This document shows positions 28,859-37,032 of a DNA stretch of 64,000 nucleotides, in pieces. Within the stretch, counting starts at the first letter, position 1, and every line of letters starts with the position of its first letter. A program made the translations under genes and the position numbers. This DNA comes from Mesorhizobium sp. M9A.F.Ca.ET.002.03.1.2 (GTDB lineage Bacteria > Pseudomonadota > Alphaproteobacteria > Rhizobiales > Rhizobiaceae). The notes below the pieces were generated by a model that had not been told where the DNA came from, ran no database searches, and saw nothing but the letters and a program-made list of their open reading frames with translations. The stretch covers positions 372,001 to 436,000 of the forward strand of contig NZ_CP034443.1 in the NCBI RefSeq assembly GCF_003952365.1, in the 5' to 3' direction.

Positions 28859-29992
28859 TCAGATCACGTAGGATCGGAGAGGCTCGAAGCCATTGAAAGC
28901 GACCGAGGCGTAGGTCGTCGTGTAGGCGCCGGTGCCCTCGATCAGCACCTCGTCGCCGATGGTCAGCGACAAGGGCAGCGGATACGGCGTCTTCTCGTAC
29001 ATCACGTCGGCCGAATCGCAGGTCGGGCCGGCGAGCACGCAAGGCGCGGTCTCGGTGCCGTCATGCGCGGTCACGAGCGGGTAGCGGATCGCCTCGTCCA
29101 TCGTTTCGGCGAGACCGCCGAACTTGCCGATGTCGAGGAATACCCAACGCACATTGTCATTGTCGGCCTTCTTCGAGATCAGCACGACTTCCGACTTGAT
29201 GACGCCGGCATTGCCGACCATGCCGCGGCCCGGCTCGATGATGGTCTCGGGAAGCGCGTTGCCGAAATGCTTGCGCAGCGCCGAGAAGATCGCCTGGCCA
29301 TAGGCCTGCGCCACCGGCACATCCCTGAGGTAACGGGTCGGGAAGCCGCCGCCCATATTGACCATCTTGAGCACGATGCCTTCCTCGGCGAGCGTCGAAA
29401 ACACCTTCTTGGCGTCGCCGAGCGCGCGATCCCAGGCGGTCAGGTCGGTCTGCTGCGAGCCGACATGGAACGACACGCCATAGGCGTCGAGGCCGAGCAT
29501 CCTAGCGTGGCGCAGCACGTCGACCGCCATCGCCGGCACGCAGCCGAACTTGCGCGACAGCGGCCATTCGGCGCCCTCGCCGTCGGTCAGCACGCGGCAA
29601 AACACACGCGCGCCGGGAGCGACGCGGGCGATCTTCTCGACTTCCTCGACGCAGTCGACCGCGAACAGCCGGATGCCGAGTTGGTAGGCGCGTGCGATGT
29701 CACGCTCCTTCTTGATGGTGTTGCCGAAGGAGATGCGGTCCGCCGGCGCACCAGCGTCCATCGCCATCTCGACTTCGGCAACGGAAGCGGTGTCGAAGGA
29801 CGAGCCCATCGCAGCAAGGAGGCGCAGGATTTCCGGCGCCGGGTTTGCTTTCACCGCATAGTAGATCTTCGAATCGGGGAGCGCCTTCTCGAAGGCGCGG
29901 AAATTGTCGCGCACGACGTCGAGGTCGACGACGAGGCAAGGGCCGTTCGGGCGTCGGGTGGCGAGGAAGTCAAGGATACGCTGGGTAGCCAT
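28859..29992 (-). CDS. Ornithine decarboxylase-type PLP enzyme (alanine-racemase fold)
   Basis: A 377-residue group IV decarboxylase of ornithine/lysine. The PLP lysine is Lys48 in YYAVKANPAPEIL; HVGSQ, NMGGGFPTRY and EPGRGMVGNAG bind PLP phosphate; Cys325 in AGPTCDSADVMYEK is the active-site Cys from the neighbouring subunit. It makes putrescine (or cadaverine), the precursor used by homospermidine synthase, which is also encoded in this window. The start MATQRILDFL is chosen because GGAGAG lies upstream and the family begins here; the in-frame extension to 30124 belongs to the leader. A leader of about 430 nt suggests post-transcriptional control. Confidence 0.9.
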   Translation of the reverse strand: MATQRILDFLATRRPNGPCLVVDLDVVRDNFRAFEKALPDSKIYYAVKANPAPEILRLLAAMGSSFDTASVAEVEMAMDAGAPADRISFGNTIKKERDIARAYQLGIRLFAVDCVEEVEKIARVAPGARVFCRVLTDGEGAEWPLSRKFGCVPAMAVDVLRHARMLGLDAYGVSFHVGSQQTDLTAWDRALGDAKKVFSTLAEEGIVLKMVNMGGGFPTRYLRDVPVAQAYGQAIFSALRKHFGNALPETIIEPGRGMVGNAGVIKSEVVLISKKADNDNVRWVFLDIGKFGGLAETMDEAIRYPLVTAHDGTETAPCVLAGPTCDSADVMYEKTPYPLPLSLTIGDEVLIEGTGAYTTTYASVAFNGFEPLRSYVI

Positions 29993-30424
29993 CGGGGTCT
30001 CTCCATCAGCGCCTTTCGGCGCGCACAAAGGCTGCGGGACGCGGGCTGTCGGCCTCGCGAACACGCGGTGGACAAAGGCGGGACGGATATCCATGGAACC
30101 AGCCGGTGGAGACCCCGGAACCATGAAGCGCCGTCTCGCGGCGGTGAACCTTGGCCTTGCCCGGCCTCGGTTCGCTTTGTCTGCCTTGGCTTGGATGGGA
30201 GACCCGTCCGCACTGCCGGCAATGAAGGTGTGCCTCTTCAGTAACCCCGGTCTTTGGACGACCGGCAGAACACCAGAAAGGCCCGCACCGTCGTTGCTTC
30301 AAGGTGTCCTCGGTCTGGCGGTTGGCCGCTAAACCGACTGGAGGGGTTGGCTCCAGTTACCTTACCGATTGCCCTCACCATTCGAGGATCGGCGGACACC
30401 CACAGGCACGTGCGACTTTGGGCA
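29993..30424 (-). promoter_or_regulatory. Long structured 5' leader of the ornithine decarboxylase gene (speF-type candidate)
   Basis: The predicted transcript has about 430 nt before the start codon, rich in perfect short hairpins: ACTGGAG/CTCCAGT (30337-30357), CCGGTC/GACCGG (30246-30264), and GCGCC-GAAA-GGCGC on the minus strand just before the ribosome-binding site (near 30009-30023). The alphaproteobacterial speF leader motif is known upstream of ornithine decarboxylase genes, and this has the right place and character. I could not match it to the motif consensus, so identity is inferred. Confidence 0.5.
30238..30381 (-). CDS. Possible 47-codon leader peptide upstream of ornithine decarboxylase
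   Basis: An ATG-initiated reading of 47 residues (begins MVRAIGKVTG, ends SSKDRGY) lies inside the leader, starting about 45 nt after the predicted transcription start. It spans the two 5' hairpins. In enterobacteria speF is controlled by ornithine-sensing translation of a leader ORF; a similar arrangement here is speculation. There is no strong ribosome-binding site and no way to check conservation from this sequence alone. Confidence 0.25.
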   Translation of the reverse strand: MVRAIGKVTGANPSSRFSGQPPDRGHLEATTVRAFLVFCRSSKDRGY

Positions 30425-30429
30425 AGCGC

Positions 30430-30458
30430 GATATAAGAGCGAAGGATTTCACAATCAA
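30430..30458 (-). promoter_or_regulatory. Predicted sigma-70 promoter of the ornithine decarboxylase transcript
   Basis: On the minus strand TTGATT (30453-30458) and TATATC (30430-30435) are separated by 17 bp in a locally AT-rich stretch, giving a start near 30423. It lies between the divergent decarboxylase and amidase genes. Confidence 0.5.
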
Positions 30459-30501
30459 TAAAAATCGTGCGGCAAGGTTGTAAAATTTACCCCGTCGCAC
30501 A

Positions 30502-31734
30502 ATGTTGGACAGACTGTATCCGGATATCGAACGCATGACAGGCACTTGCGGCCCTCTGAACGCTTTTCTCGACCTTGCTCAAATCCCTGTTGCCCACACG
30601 CAATCCGGCCCGCTTGCCGGTCTGCGCTTGGCCGTCAAGGACATTTACGACGTGGCCGGCTACCGCACCGGCTGCGGCAATCCGCAGAAATACCGGGAGG
30701 CTTCGCCCGCTGCGGCGACCGCGCCGGCGATCCAGGCGCTGCTTGATTCGGGCGCGCGCTTCGTCGGCAAGACGCAAACCGACGAGCTGGCCTTCTCCCT
30801 GATGGGGCTGAACGCGCATTTTCCGTCGCCGGTCAATCCGGCGGCACCCGACCGCATCACCGGCGGCTCGTCCTCCGGCTCCGCCGCCGCGGTCGCCGGT
30901 GGGTTTGCCGACATCGCCACCGGATCCGATACCGGCGGCTCCATCCGCGCCCCGGCAAGTTTCTGTGGCCTGATCGGCCTCCGGGTCACGCACGGGCGCA
31001 TTTCGCTCGACGGCGCCATGCCGCTGGCCCCGTCCCTCGATACGTTTGGGTGGTTCGCCAAGGACATGGTCACCTATGACAAGGTCGGCGCGGTGCTGCT
31101 CGGTGACGATCTCCATCGCCACGAATTGCAGCGTCCTATCGCCTTGGATGCGCTGGACGGGCTCGTGCTCGGTCCGCAGGAGGCTGACGAGTATCGCGAC
31201 ATGATCCGCAATATCTCTTCGGTGATGGGCACACCACGGACCATCGCGCCGCTCTCGCATTCCACCGACGATCTCTACTGGTGCTTCCGCAAGCTGCAGG
31301 GGTACGAGGCCTGGCAAAGCCATGGCGCCTGGATCTCGCAGAGCGACCGGATGCTGGGACCCGGCGTCAAGGAGCGCTTCGAACATGGCGCGACCATCGA
31401 CGCCGCGACGGCGCGGAACGAAACGGAACGGCGCGTTTCGTTCCGTCGCGAACTTGCCGAGCGTCTTGGCGAGGACGGCGTCCTCGTGTTTCCGACTGTC
31501 CCTGGCGCCGCCCCGCTCAAGGCCGATTCGTTCGACGATTTGCAGACATACCGCGAACGCGCATTGAGACTGTTGTGTCTTTCCGGCCTTTCCGGCTTTC
31601 CGCAGATCACGCTGCCGCTGGGCCAGGTCGGCGGCGCCCCTTTCGGTCTTTCACTGCTCGGGCCGAAGAACAGCGACCGGCAACTGATTGCGCTTGGCGC
31701 ACGCATCCTCTCAGACCACGAAAGAGGCGCATGA
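30502..31734 (+). CDS. Amidase-signature enzyme, second copy
   Basis: A 410-residue amidase-signature hydrolase, shorter than the one near 18 kb and only distantly similar. The triad is Lys46 in LAVKDIYD, cis-Ser123 in TGGSSSGSAAA and Ser147 in GSDTGGSIRAPAS, with 24-residue spacing. The C-terminus (LCLSGLSGFPQITLPLGQ, then GGAPFGLSLLGPK) is typical. ATG 30502 used; an ATG at 30535 is an alternative. Divergent from ornithine decarboxylase and one base ahead of a LysR gene, with which it forms an operon. Substrate unknown. Confidence 0.88.
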   Translation: MLDRLYPDIERMTGTCGPLNAFLDLAQIPVAHTQSGPLAGLRLAVKDIYDVAGYRTGCGNPQKYREASPAAATAPAIQALLDSGARFVGKTQTDELAFSLMGLNAHFPSPVNPAAPDRITGGSSSGSAAAVAGGFADIATGSDTGGSIRAPASFCGLIGLRVTHGRISLDGAMPLAPSLDTFGWFAKDMVTYDKVGAVLLGDDLHRHELQRPIALDALDGLVLGPQEADEYRDMIRNISSVMGTPRTIAPLSHSTDDLYWCFRKLQGYEAWQSHGAWISQSDRMLGPGVKERFEHGATIDAATARNETERRVSFRRELAERLGEDGVLVFPTVPGAAPLKADSFDDLQTYRERALRLLCLSGLSGFPQITLPLGQVGGAPFGLSLLGPKNSDRQLIALGARILSDHERGA

Positions 31735-31735
31735 C

Positions 31736-32635
31736 ATGGACACCTTGACCCGCATGCGCGCCTTCATCGACGTGGTCGAGGCCGAGGGTTTTTCGGCAGC
31801 GGCGCGCAAAATCGGCCGCTCCAAGGCACTGCTGTCGAAATATGTGCGCGAGCTCGAAGACGAGCTTGGCGCGCTGCTGCTCAACCGCACCACGCGGCAG
31901 TTTTCGATGACAGAGGCCGGCCACACCTATTACCGGCGCGCCTCCGAAATCGTGCGCGAGGTCGACAGCCTGGCCGATGCCGTGCGCGAATCCTCCGGCG
32001 ACGTGCGCGGCAAGATCAAGCTTTCGGCGCCGCGCACCTTCGCCGATGCGCCGATCGGCCAGTCGCTGATCGATTTCGCCAAGCAGCATCCCGACATCGT
32101 GCTCGATATCCAGCTCGATGACCGCTTCGTCGATCTGGTCGAGGAAGGGTTCGACCTCGCCGTGCGCATTTCGCGGCTGGAAAACTCCTCGCTGATCGCC
32201 AGGCGTCTGGCGCCGTTTTCGGTTCGGCTCTGCGCGTCTCCCGAACTGATCGCGAAACACGGCATGCCGGTGCGGCCGCAGGACCTTGGCCGCACCCCCT
32301 GCATCATCGACACCAACGGCCGCTGGCTGACCAATTGGCCGTTCAAGGGCGACAGCGGCGACACGGTAAGCGTTTCGGTCTCCGGCCCGATCGAGGTCAA
32401 CAGCCCGATGACGGCGAGGGCCGCCGCAGTGGCGGGGCTGGGATTTGCCATCCTGCCGGATTTCATCGCTGCGCCCGACATCGAAACCGGCCGGCTGGTG
32501 ACCGCGCTGGATGACCGCATCCTGTCGGGTGGCGGCATCTTCGCCGTCTATCCGCACCGGCGCTATCTGCCGGCGAAAGTTCGCGTCTTTGTCGATTTCC
32601 TGGTGCAGTGGTTCAAGACGACCGACAGCGCATGA
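31736..32635 (+). CDS. LysR-family regulator (CrgA/AaeR-like) downstream of the amidase
   Basis: A 299-residue LysR protein: the winged HTH occupies residues 1-60 (MDTLTRMRAFIDVVEAEGFSA, then RSKALLSKYVRELEDELG) and the effector domain about 90-295. The start at 31736 is one base after the amidase stop (TGACATGG), so the two are translated together; the longer reading from 31688 lies inside the amidase. It probably controls the amidase operon or a nearby target; the effector is not known. Confidence 0.87.
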   Translation: MDTLTRMRAFIDVVEAEGFSAAARKIGRSKALLSKYVRELEDELGALLLNRTTRQFSMTEAGHTYYRRASEIVREVDSLADAVRESSGDVRGKIKLSAPRTFADAPIGQSLIDFAKQHPDIVLDIQLDDRFVDLVEEGFDLAVRISRLENSSLIARRLAPFSVRLCASPELIAKHGMPVRPQDLGRTPCIIDTNGRWLTNWPFKGDSGDTVSVSVSGPIEVNSPMTARAAAVAGLGFAILPDFIAAPDIETGRLVTALDDRILSGGGIFAVYPHRRYLPAKVRVFVDFLVQWFKTTDSA

Positions 32636-32703
32636 GCATTCAGTCGACTATCGGTCCCATTTTCGCCCCCTTTCTGGTAACTTCTCGATATTCCCCGAAG
32701 CCG

Positions 32704-33390
32704 ATGGAATCGCGACCGAGAATGCACCTGAAACGGCAGGCAATCATGATGGCTTCGGCCATGGCGGCGACATTTGCCACTGTCGGACCAGCCGAGGTGC
32801 ATCCCCACGTCTTCGCCGAGGCCCGCCTCGAAGTGGTTCTCAGCCCGGATCACCAAACTGTGAAAGCCTTGCGCCATCTCTGGCGCTTCGATGATTTGTT
32901 TTCGAGCACGGTGATGATGGAATTCGACAAGAATTCCGACCTGAAGCTCGACGACAAGGAGCTGAAGGATGTCGCCGACACCGTTCATGCTTCGCTGGCG
33001 GAGTTCAATTACTTCCAGCTCGTCACCGTCGACGGCAAGGACGAGGCGATGAACCCGCCCCCGCAGCTGATGGCAAATTTCGAAAACGACCAGCTCATCA
33101 TCCTGTTCGAATCCGAACCGAAGGCGCCGACCAAACTGGCCGGCAAGATCGATATCGGCGTCTACGACCCGACCTTCTACACAGCGATCGATTTCACCGA
33201 GGATGCCAATCTGCAGGTCGATGGGTTGCCGTCAACATGCACGAGCAAGGTCATCCGTCCTAACCCCGACGAGGCGCTCGCCCAGAATCAGAAGACCCTG
33301 ACGGACGCCTTCTTCAACGATCCCACAGGCACCGACATGAGCAAGATCTTTGCGACCAAGCTCGAACTGAGCTGTCAGCCAGAAGGATAA
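32704..33390 (+). CDS. DUF1007-family exported protein
   Basis: About 228 residues. The N-terminal part (ending ATFATVGPAEVHPHVFA) looks like a signal peptide, so a periplasmic location is likely. Conserved DUF1007 features are HPHVFAEARLEVVLSPD, LRHLWRFDDLFSSTVMMEFD and GKIDIGVYDPTFYTAIDF. An ATG at 32722 is a good alternative start because it leads directly into the signal sequence. It is 4 bp upstream of a NicO-family metal transporter gene; DUF1007 proteins commonly accompany such transporters and may deliver or bind metal. No function is proven. Confidence 0.8.
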   Translation: MESRPRMHLKRQAIMMASAMAATFATVGPAEVHPHVFAEARLEVVLSPDHQTVKALRHLWRFDDLFSSTVMMEFDKNSDLKLDDKELKDVADTVHASLAEFNYFQLVTVDGKDEAMNPPPQLMANFENDQLIILFESEPKAPTKLAGKIDIGVYDPTFYTAIDFTEDANLQVDGLPSTCTSKVIRPNPDEALAQNQKTLTDAFFNDPTGTDMSKIFATKLELSCQPEG

Positions 33391-33394
33391 TCCG

Positions 33395-34522
33395 GTGACG
33401 AAACCGTCCCTGCGTTTGGCGTTCGGCTTTTTGGCCATCGCCCTTGTGATGACGCACTTCCTCGGCTCCGCCCACGCCCAGAGCTCGCTCGGCATCGGCA
33501 CCAATGACGGGATCGCTCCCAGCACCGGCCCGTTCGCCCATATCCTGATGTGGATCAATCTGCGCCAGCAGGAATTCTACCGGGCGCTGGCAATGGCGAT
33601 GAAGGCGATGCGCGAGGACGGCAGCAAGCTGTGGCTGCTCATCGGCCTGTCTTTCGCCTACGGCATTTTCCATGCCGCCGGCCCCGGCCACGGCAAGGCG
33701 GTGATCTCGTCCTACATGGTGGCGAACGAAGTCGCGCTCAGGCGCGGCATCATGCTGTCCTTCGTCTCGGCCCTGTTGCAGGCGCTGACGGCGATCGTCG
33801 TGATGATGCTCGCCTATTTCGTCCTGCGCGGCACTGCCATCTCGATGACCGACGCGGCATGGTTCCTCGAAGTTATGAGCTTTGCCTTGATCACCCTGTT
33901 CGGCGCCTGGCTTTTGTGGCGCAAGGCCGGCCCCGCCGTCCTTCGCCTGTTCGGTGCAAACCCCGCCTACAGCCTGTCGGCCGCCAATGCCGGCCATTCG
34001 CACGCAGGGCCCTCGCATCCCGCGCATGCGCATTCGGCGCATTCCCACGCGCTTCACGACCATAACCACGATCATGGCGCGCACGACCACCATCGTGGTC
34101 ATGGCGGGCACGATCATCATCACCATGCGGCGGGCGAAGTCTGCGAGACGTGCGGACATTCACACGCACCCGACCCGGCGCTGCTTTCGGGCGACCGCTT
34201 CGACTGGCGCACGGCCTGGTCGGCGGTGGCAGCGGTCGGCATCCGCCCCTGCTCGGGTGCTCTGATCGTGCTGAGCTTTGCCTTGCTCAACGGGCTATGG
34301 TTCGGCGGCATTCTGTCGGTGCTGGCCATGGCGCTCGGCACCGCGATCACGGTCGCGGCCCTGGCGACGCTGGCGGTGACGGCCAAGAATTGGGCGGTCT
34401 ATTTCGCCGGCGACGGCCGCTTGGGCAACCGCATCCACTCGATCGTCGAGATCGGCGGCGCAGCCTTCGTCTTCCTGTTCGGGCTGCTGTTGTTGTCGGC
34501 AAGCCTGACGGCTGGCGGGTGA
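33395..34522 (+). CDS. NicO/RcnA-family nickel/cobalt-type transporter with His-rich loop
   Basis: A 375-residue membrane protein starting with GTG. An N-terminal signal-like segment ends at AHAQ. Helix motifs YGIFHAAGPGHGKAVISSYM and GIRPCSGALIVLSFALLNG are the hallmark HxxGPGHGK and RPCSG signatures of NicO. Between them (about residues 200-265) is a cytoplasmic or periplasmic loop extremely rich in His, Asp and Gly, ending in a CETCGHSH motif, which would bind divalent metal. It is 4 bp after the DUF1007 gene. Direction of transport (export as RcnA, or uptake) and the metal are not decided by sequence; zinc is also possible given the CDF gene nearby. Confidence 0.87.
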   Translation: MTKPSLRLAFGFLAIALVMTHFLGSAHAQSSLGIGTNDGIAPSTGPFAHILMWINLRQQEFYRALAMAMKAMREDGSKLWLLIGLSFAYGIFHAAGPGHGKAVISSYMVANEVALRRGIMLSFVSALLQALTAIVVMMLAYFVLRGTAISMTDAAWFLEVMSFALITLFGAWLLWRKAGPAVLRLFGANPAYSLSAANAGHSHAGPSHPAHAHSAHSHALHDHNHDHGAHDHHRGHGGHDHHHHAAGEVCETCGHSHAPDPALLSGDRFDWRTAWSAVAAVGIRPCSGALIVLSFALLNGLWFGGILSVLAMALGTAITVAALATLAVTAKNWAVYFAGDGRLGNRIHSIVEIGGAAFVFLFGLLLLSASLTAGG

Positions 34523-34558
34523 CGCCTTTGCGCGTCCGATTGGACGCGCAGCGCTCTA

Positions 34559-34663
34559 ATGCATGTCGCGCAAAAGTGTGCAGCGGTTTTGCGATAACGA
34601 CATGCATAAAAACAAGAAGTTAAAGCGCGTCGCATGAATCCGTTCAAACGCGACGCGCTTTAG
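34559..34663. repeat. Cluster of two palindromic repeats between convergent genes
   Basis: Positions 34559-34617 are a family-A palindrome (ATGCATGTCGCGCAAAAG to GCGATAACGACATGCAT). Positions 34621-34663 hold the inverted repeat AAAGCGCGTCGC/GCGACGCGCTTT, which reaches into the stop codon of the DenD-like gene. A small GCGCGTCC/GGACGCGC stem lies just before (34530-34550). Together they fill the gap between the NicO and DenD-like genes and may serve as a bidirectional terminator. Confidence 0.65.
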
Positions 34664-35637
34664 TTTGCGAGTTTGCCGCCGAGCTCATCCTCGATATGGG
34701 CGCGGATGATTTCATCGAAGCTTTTTTCGGCGGCAAAGCCGAGCTCCCTCGACCGCCGCGCCTCGAACCGCGTCGGCCAGCCCTTGACGATCGCCCAGAT
34801 CGTGTCGTCGGGCACCTCGCGGATCAGGTTCACCGCCCTGGAGCCGGCGACGCGCTCGAGCGCCTCGATCTGCTCGCCGACCGAGACGCCGACGCCGGGC
34901 ATCGTCAGATTGCGGCGCGGGCCGACGGCGCTGCCGTCGATCCCTGCGGCATGGATCAAAAAATTCACCGCCGAGCGCGGGCTGGCATGGGTGTGCACCA
35001 CCGAACGCGGCACCGGCAGGATCGCCTCCTCACCCTTCAACGGCTCGCGGATAATGCCGGAGAAGAAGCCCGAGGCCGCCTTGTTCGGTGTTCCGGGCCT
35101 GACGCAGATGGTCGGCAACCTGATGCCGATGCCGTCGAAGAAGCCGCGCCGCGTATAGTCGGCGAGCAGCGCTTCGCCGATCAGCTTCTGTGTGCCGTAG
35201 GAGGTCAATGGCGTCGGATGGAATTCGTCCGGGATGACATCCGGGAACGGTGCGCCAAACACGGCGATCGACGAGGTGAACACGACGCGCGGCGCATAGG
35301 ACGCCAACCGGACGGCGTCGAACAGCGCCCGTGTGCCGTCGAGATTGACGCGGTAGCCGAGATCGAAATTGGCTTCCGCCTCGCCCGACACGACGCCGGC
35401 GAGATGGAAGATCACGTCCGGGCGCGACGCGACCAGCCTTTCCGTCGCGCCCGCCGCGGCAAGATCGCCGGTATGGATGGCGACATCGACGCCTTCGATG
35501 ACCGGCGCCTGTGGCGGCACGATATCGTGAAGGTCGAGCGCGGCGATCTTGCGGCCGCGGAGCGTTCCGTCCTTCGCCAGCCGGGCGATGAGCTTGCGGC
35601 CGACCATGCCTGCCGCGCCGGTGATCAAAACACGCAT
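34660..35637 (-). CDS. NAD-dependent epimerase/dehydratase, D-erythronate dehydrogenase-like
   Basis: A 325-residue extended-SDR protein. The Rossmann motif GAAGMVGRKL is at residues 7-16; the catalytic Ser is in VFTSSIAVFG and the YxxxK in SYGTQKLIGE. The sequence resembles DenD (D-erythronate dehydrogenase) proteins through FPDVIPDEFHPTPLTSYG and PTICVRPGTPNKAASGFFSGI. The start MRVLITG is chosen; an extension to 35727 would overlap the small membrane gene. No kinase or isomerase of a tetronate pathway is next to it, so the physiological substrate is uncertain. Confidence 0.8.
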   Translation of the reverse strand: MRVLITGAAGMVGRKLIARLAKDGTLRGRKIAALDLHDIVPPQAPVIEGVDVAIHTGDLAAAGATERLVASRPDVIFHLAGVVSGEAEANFDLGYRVNLDGTRALFDAVRLASYAPRVVFTSSIAVFGAPFPDVIPDEFHPTPLTSYGTQKLIGEALLADYTRRGFFDGIGIRLPTICVRPGTPNKAASGFFSGIIREPLKGEEAILPVPRSVVHTHASPRSAVNFLIHAAGIDGSAVGPRRNLTMPGVGVSVGEQIEALERVAGSRAVNLIREVPDDTIWAIVKGWPTRFEARRSRELGFAAEKSFDEIIRAHIEDELGGKLAN

Positions 35638-35638
35638 A

Positions 35639-35848
35639 TCAATGATCCTTTTTGCGTTGGCTGCGGCCACGCAGCCAGAACACGATGAAGATGGCCACCA
35701 TGAAGACAGCGGCGACGACGCCGGCAAGGATGGTCGAGACGCTGCCGATCGCCAGCATCACGGTCGGCAAATAGTAGGCGGCGATGCCGAACAAGAGAAG
35801 GATCCAGAGGGCGCCGATCGCCGCATTGCGCGTATCGCGATCCATCAC
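35639..35848 (-). CDS. Small two-helix membrane protein, unknown function
   Basis: A 69-residue protein with two hydrophobic segments, about 12-35 (LWILLLFGIAAYYLPTVML) and 38-60 (STILAGVVAAVFMVAIFIVF), and a basic C-terminus RGRSQRKKDH. Its stop is one base ahead of the DenD-like start, so the two genes are co-translated. I do not recognise the family. The second ATG (codon 2) is equally possible as start. Confidence 0.65.
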   Translation of the reverse strand: MMDRDTRNAAIGALWILLLFGIAAYYLPTVMLAIGSVSTILAGVVAAVFMVAIFIVFWLRGRSQRKKDH

Positions 35849-35908
35849 GCGACCCCGACACGGCGGGGATTCATCAAGTTTATTGCCAATGCCATGGGAC
35901 TCCCGGTG

Positions 35909-36895
35909 TCAGTGATAGCGGCCATGATGCGGCGGCGCATCGTGCGCATGGTCGTGCTCGCCATCGTGCTCATGATGGCTGTCGGCGCATTGGCCGAATT
36001 CCGGCTCTACGGTGGCGTGGGCGATGCCATGCTCGGCGGCAAGCCGCTTCTTGATGGCGCTGACCGCTTTATGGGCGTCGACGCCATCATTGAGGCAGGC
36101 ATGCAATGTCGCCATGTTGCTTGACCCGTCGAGCGACCAGACATGCATGTGATGCACCTCGCGCACGCCCTTGACCGTGCCCTCGATATCCTTGGCGATC
36201 AGGTCGCGATCGAGGCTCGCCGGCACGCCTTCGAGCAGGACATGGGCCGCTTCGCGCATCAGCGACCAGGCCGTGGACAGGATCAGCAGCGAGACGAGGA
36301 CGGACAGGATCGGATCGATAGGCGTCCAGCCGGTCGCCAGGATGATCAGCGCAGCTGTGATCGCCGCCACCGAACCGAGCAGATCACCGAGCACGTGCAG
36401 GATGGCGCCACGCATGTTCAGGCTTTCACGGTCGCCGCCATGCAGCACGAAGAAGGCAGCGATGTTGACCAGCAGGCCGGCGATCGCAACGACCAGCATC
36501 GGCCCGCCGAGCACGGGCGCAGGCGTCAGCAGGCGTTGCCAAGCCTCATAGATGATCCACAGCGCAATGGCGAAGATGGCGATGCCGTTAGTATAGGCGA
36601 CCAGCGTCTTGACCCGGCCGAAGCCGTAGGTGAGGCGAACGGTCGCCGGCCGGCCGGCAAGATGAAAGGCATACCAGGCAAGACCGAGCGCGATCGAATC
36701 GGCGAGCATGTGGCCGGCGTCCGCCAGCAGTGCCAGAGATCCGGTGAGGAGACCGCCGAGCGCTTCCGCGACCATGAAGCCGGCGGTCAGGCAAGCCGCG
36801 ATCAGAACGCGTTTCTTGTCGGTCGAGCCGTGCACATGACCCGCGCCGTGGCTGTGGTCATGCCCCTGCGAACCATGATCGTGGCTATGCGCCAT
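35909..36895 (-). CDS. CDF-family cation exporter (CzcD/ZitB-like)
   Basis: A 328-residue cation diffusion facilitator. The His-rich N-terminus (MAHSHDHGSQGHDHSHGAGH) precedes six helices; metal-site motifs are LLADAGHMLADS (helix 2, HxxxD) and HVLGDLLGSVA (helix 5, HxxxD). A C-terminal cytoplasmic domain (HHMHVWSLDGSS) ends in another His/Asp-rich tail. It exports Zn or similar divalent ions in exchange for protons. ATG 36895 has AGGAG upstream; the extension to 36994 is rejected. With the DUF1007/NicO pair 1.4 kb away it suggests a local metal-homeostasis module. Confidence 0.9.
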   Translation of the reverse strand: MAHSHDHGSQGHDHSHGAGHVHGSTDKKRVLIAACLTAGFMVAEALGGLLTGSLALLADAGHMLADSIALGLAWYAFHLAGRPATVRLTYGFGRVKTLVAYTNGIAIFAIALWIIYEAWQRLLTPAPVLGGPMLVVAIAGLLVNIAAFFVLHGGDRESLNMRGAILHVLGDLLGSVAAITAALIILATGWTPIDPILSVLVSLLILSTAWSLMREAAHVLLEGVPASLDRDLIAKDIEGTVKGVREVHHMHVWSLDGSSNMATLHACLNDGVDAHKAVSAIKKRLAAEHGIAHATVEPEFGQCADSHHEHDGEHDHAHDAPPHHGRYH

Positions 36896-36962
36896 CTGCG
36901 AACTCCTGTTAGAGCCCTGTCCATCCCGGCGGAATCGAGACGAAGACTCTATCTTCTCGTTT

Positions 36963-37032
36963 GACCATGATCTTACCCGAAAACCGGCGTCCACTTTTCG
37001 CCGACGCGGTCCTTCGGTTCGGGATCATGGTC
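36963..37032. repeat. Palindromic intergenic repeat (family C)
   Basis: GACCATGATC at the left end and GATCATGGTC at the right end form a 10-bp inverted repeat, with inner sequence CCCGAAAACCGG-TCCACTTTTCG. The right arm runs into the stop codon of the acetyltransferase gene that ends at 37031. Elements of this form are common in Hyphomicrobiales. Confidence 0.65.
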
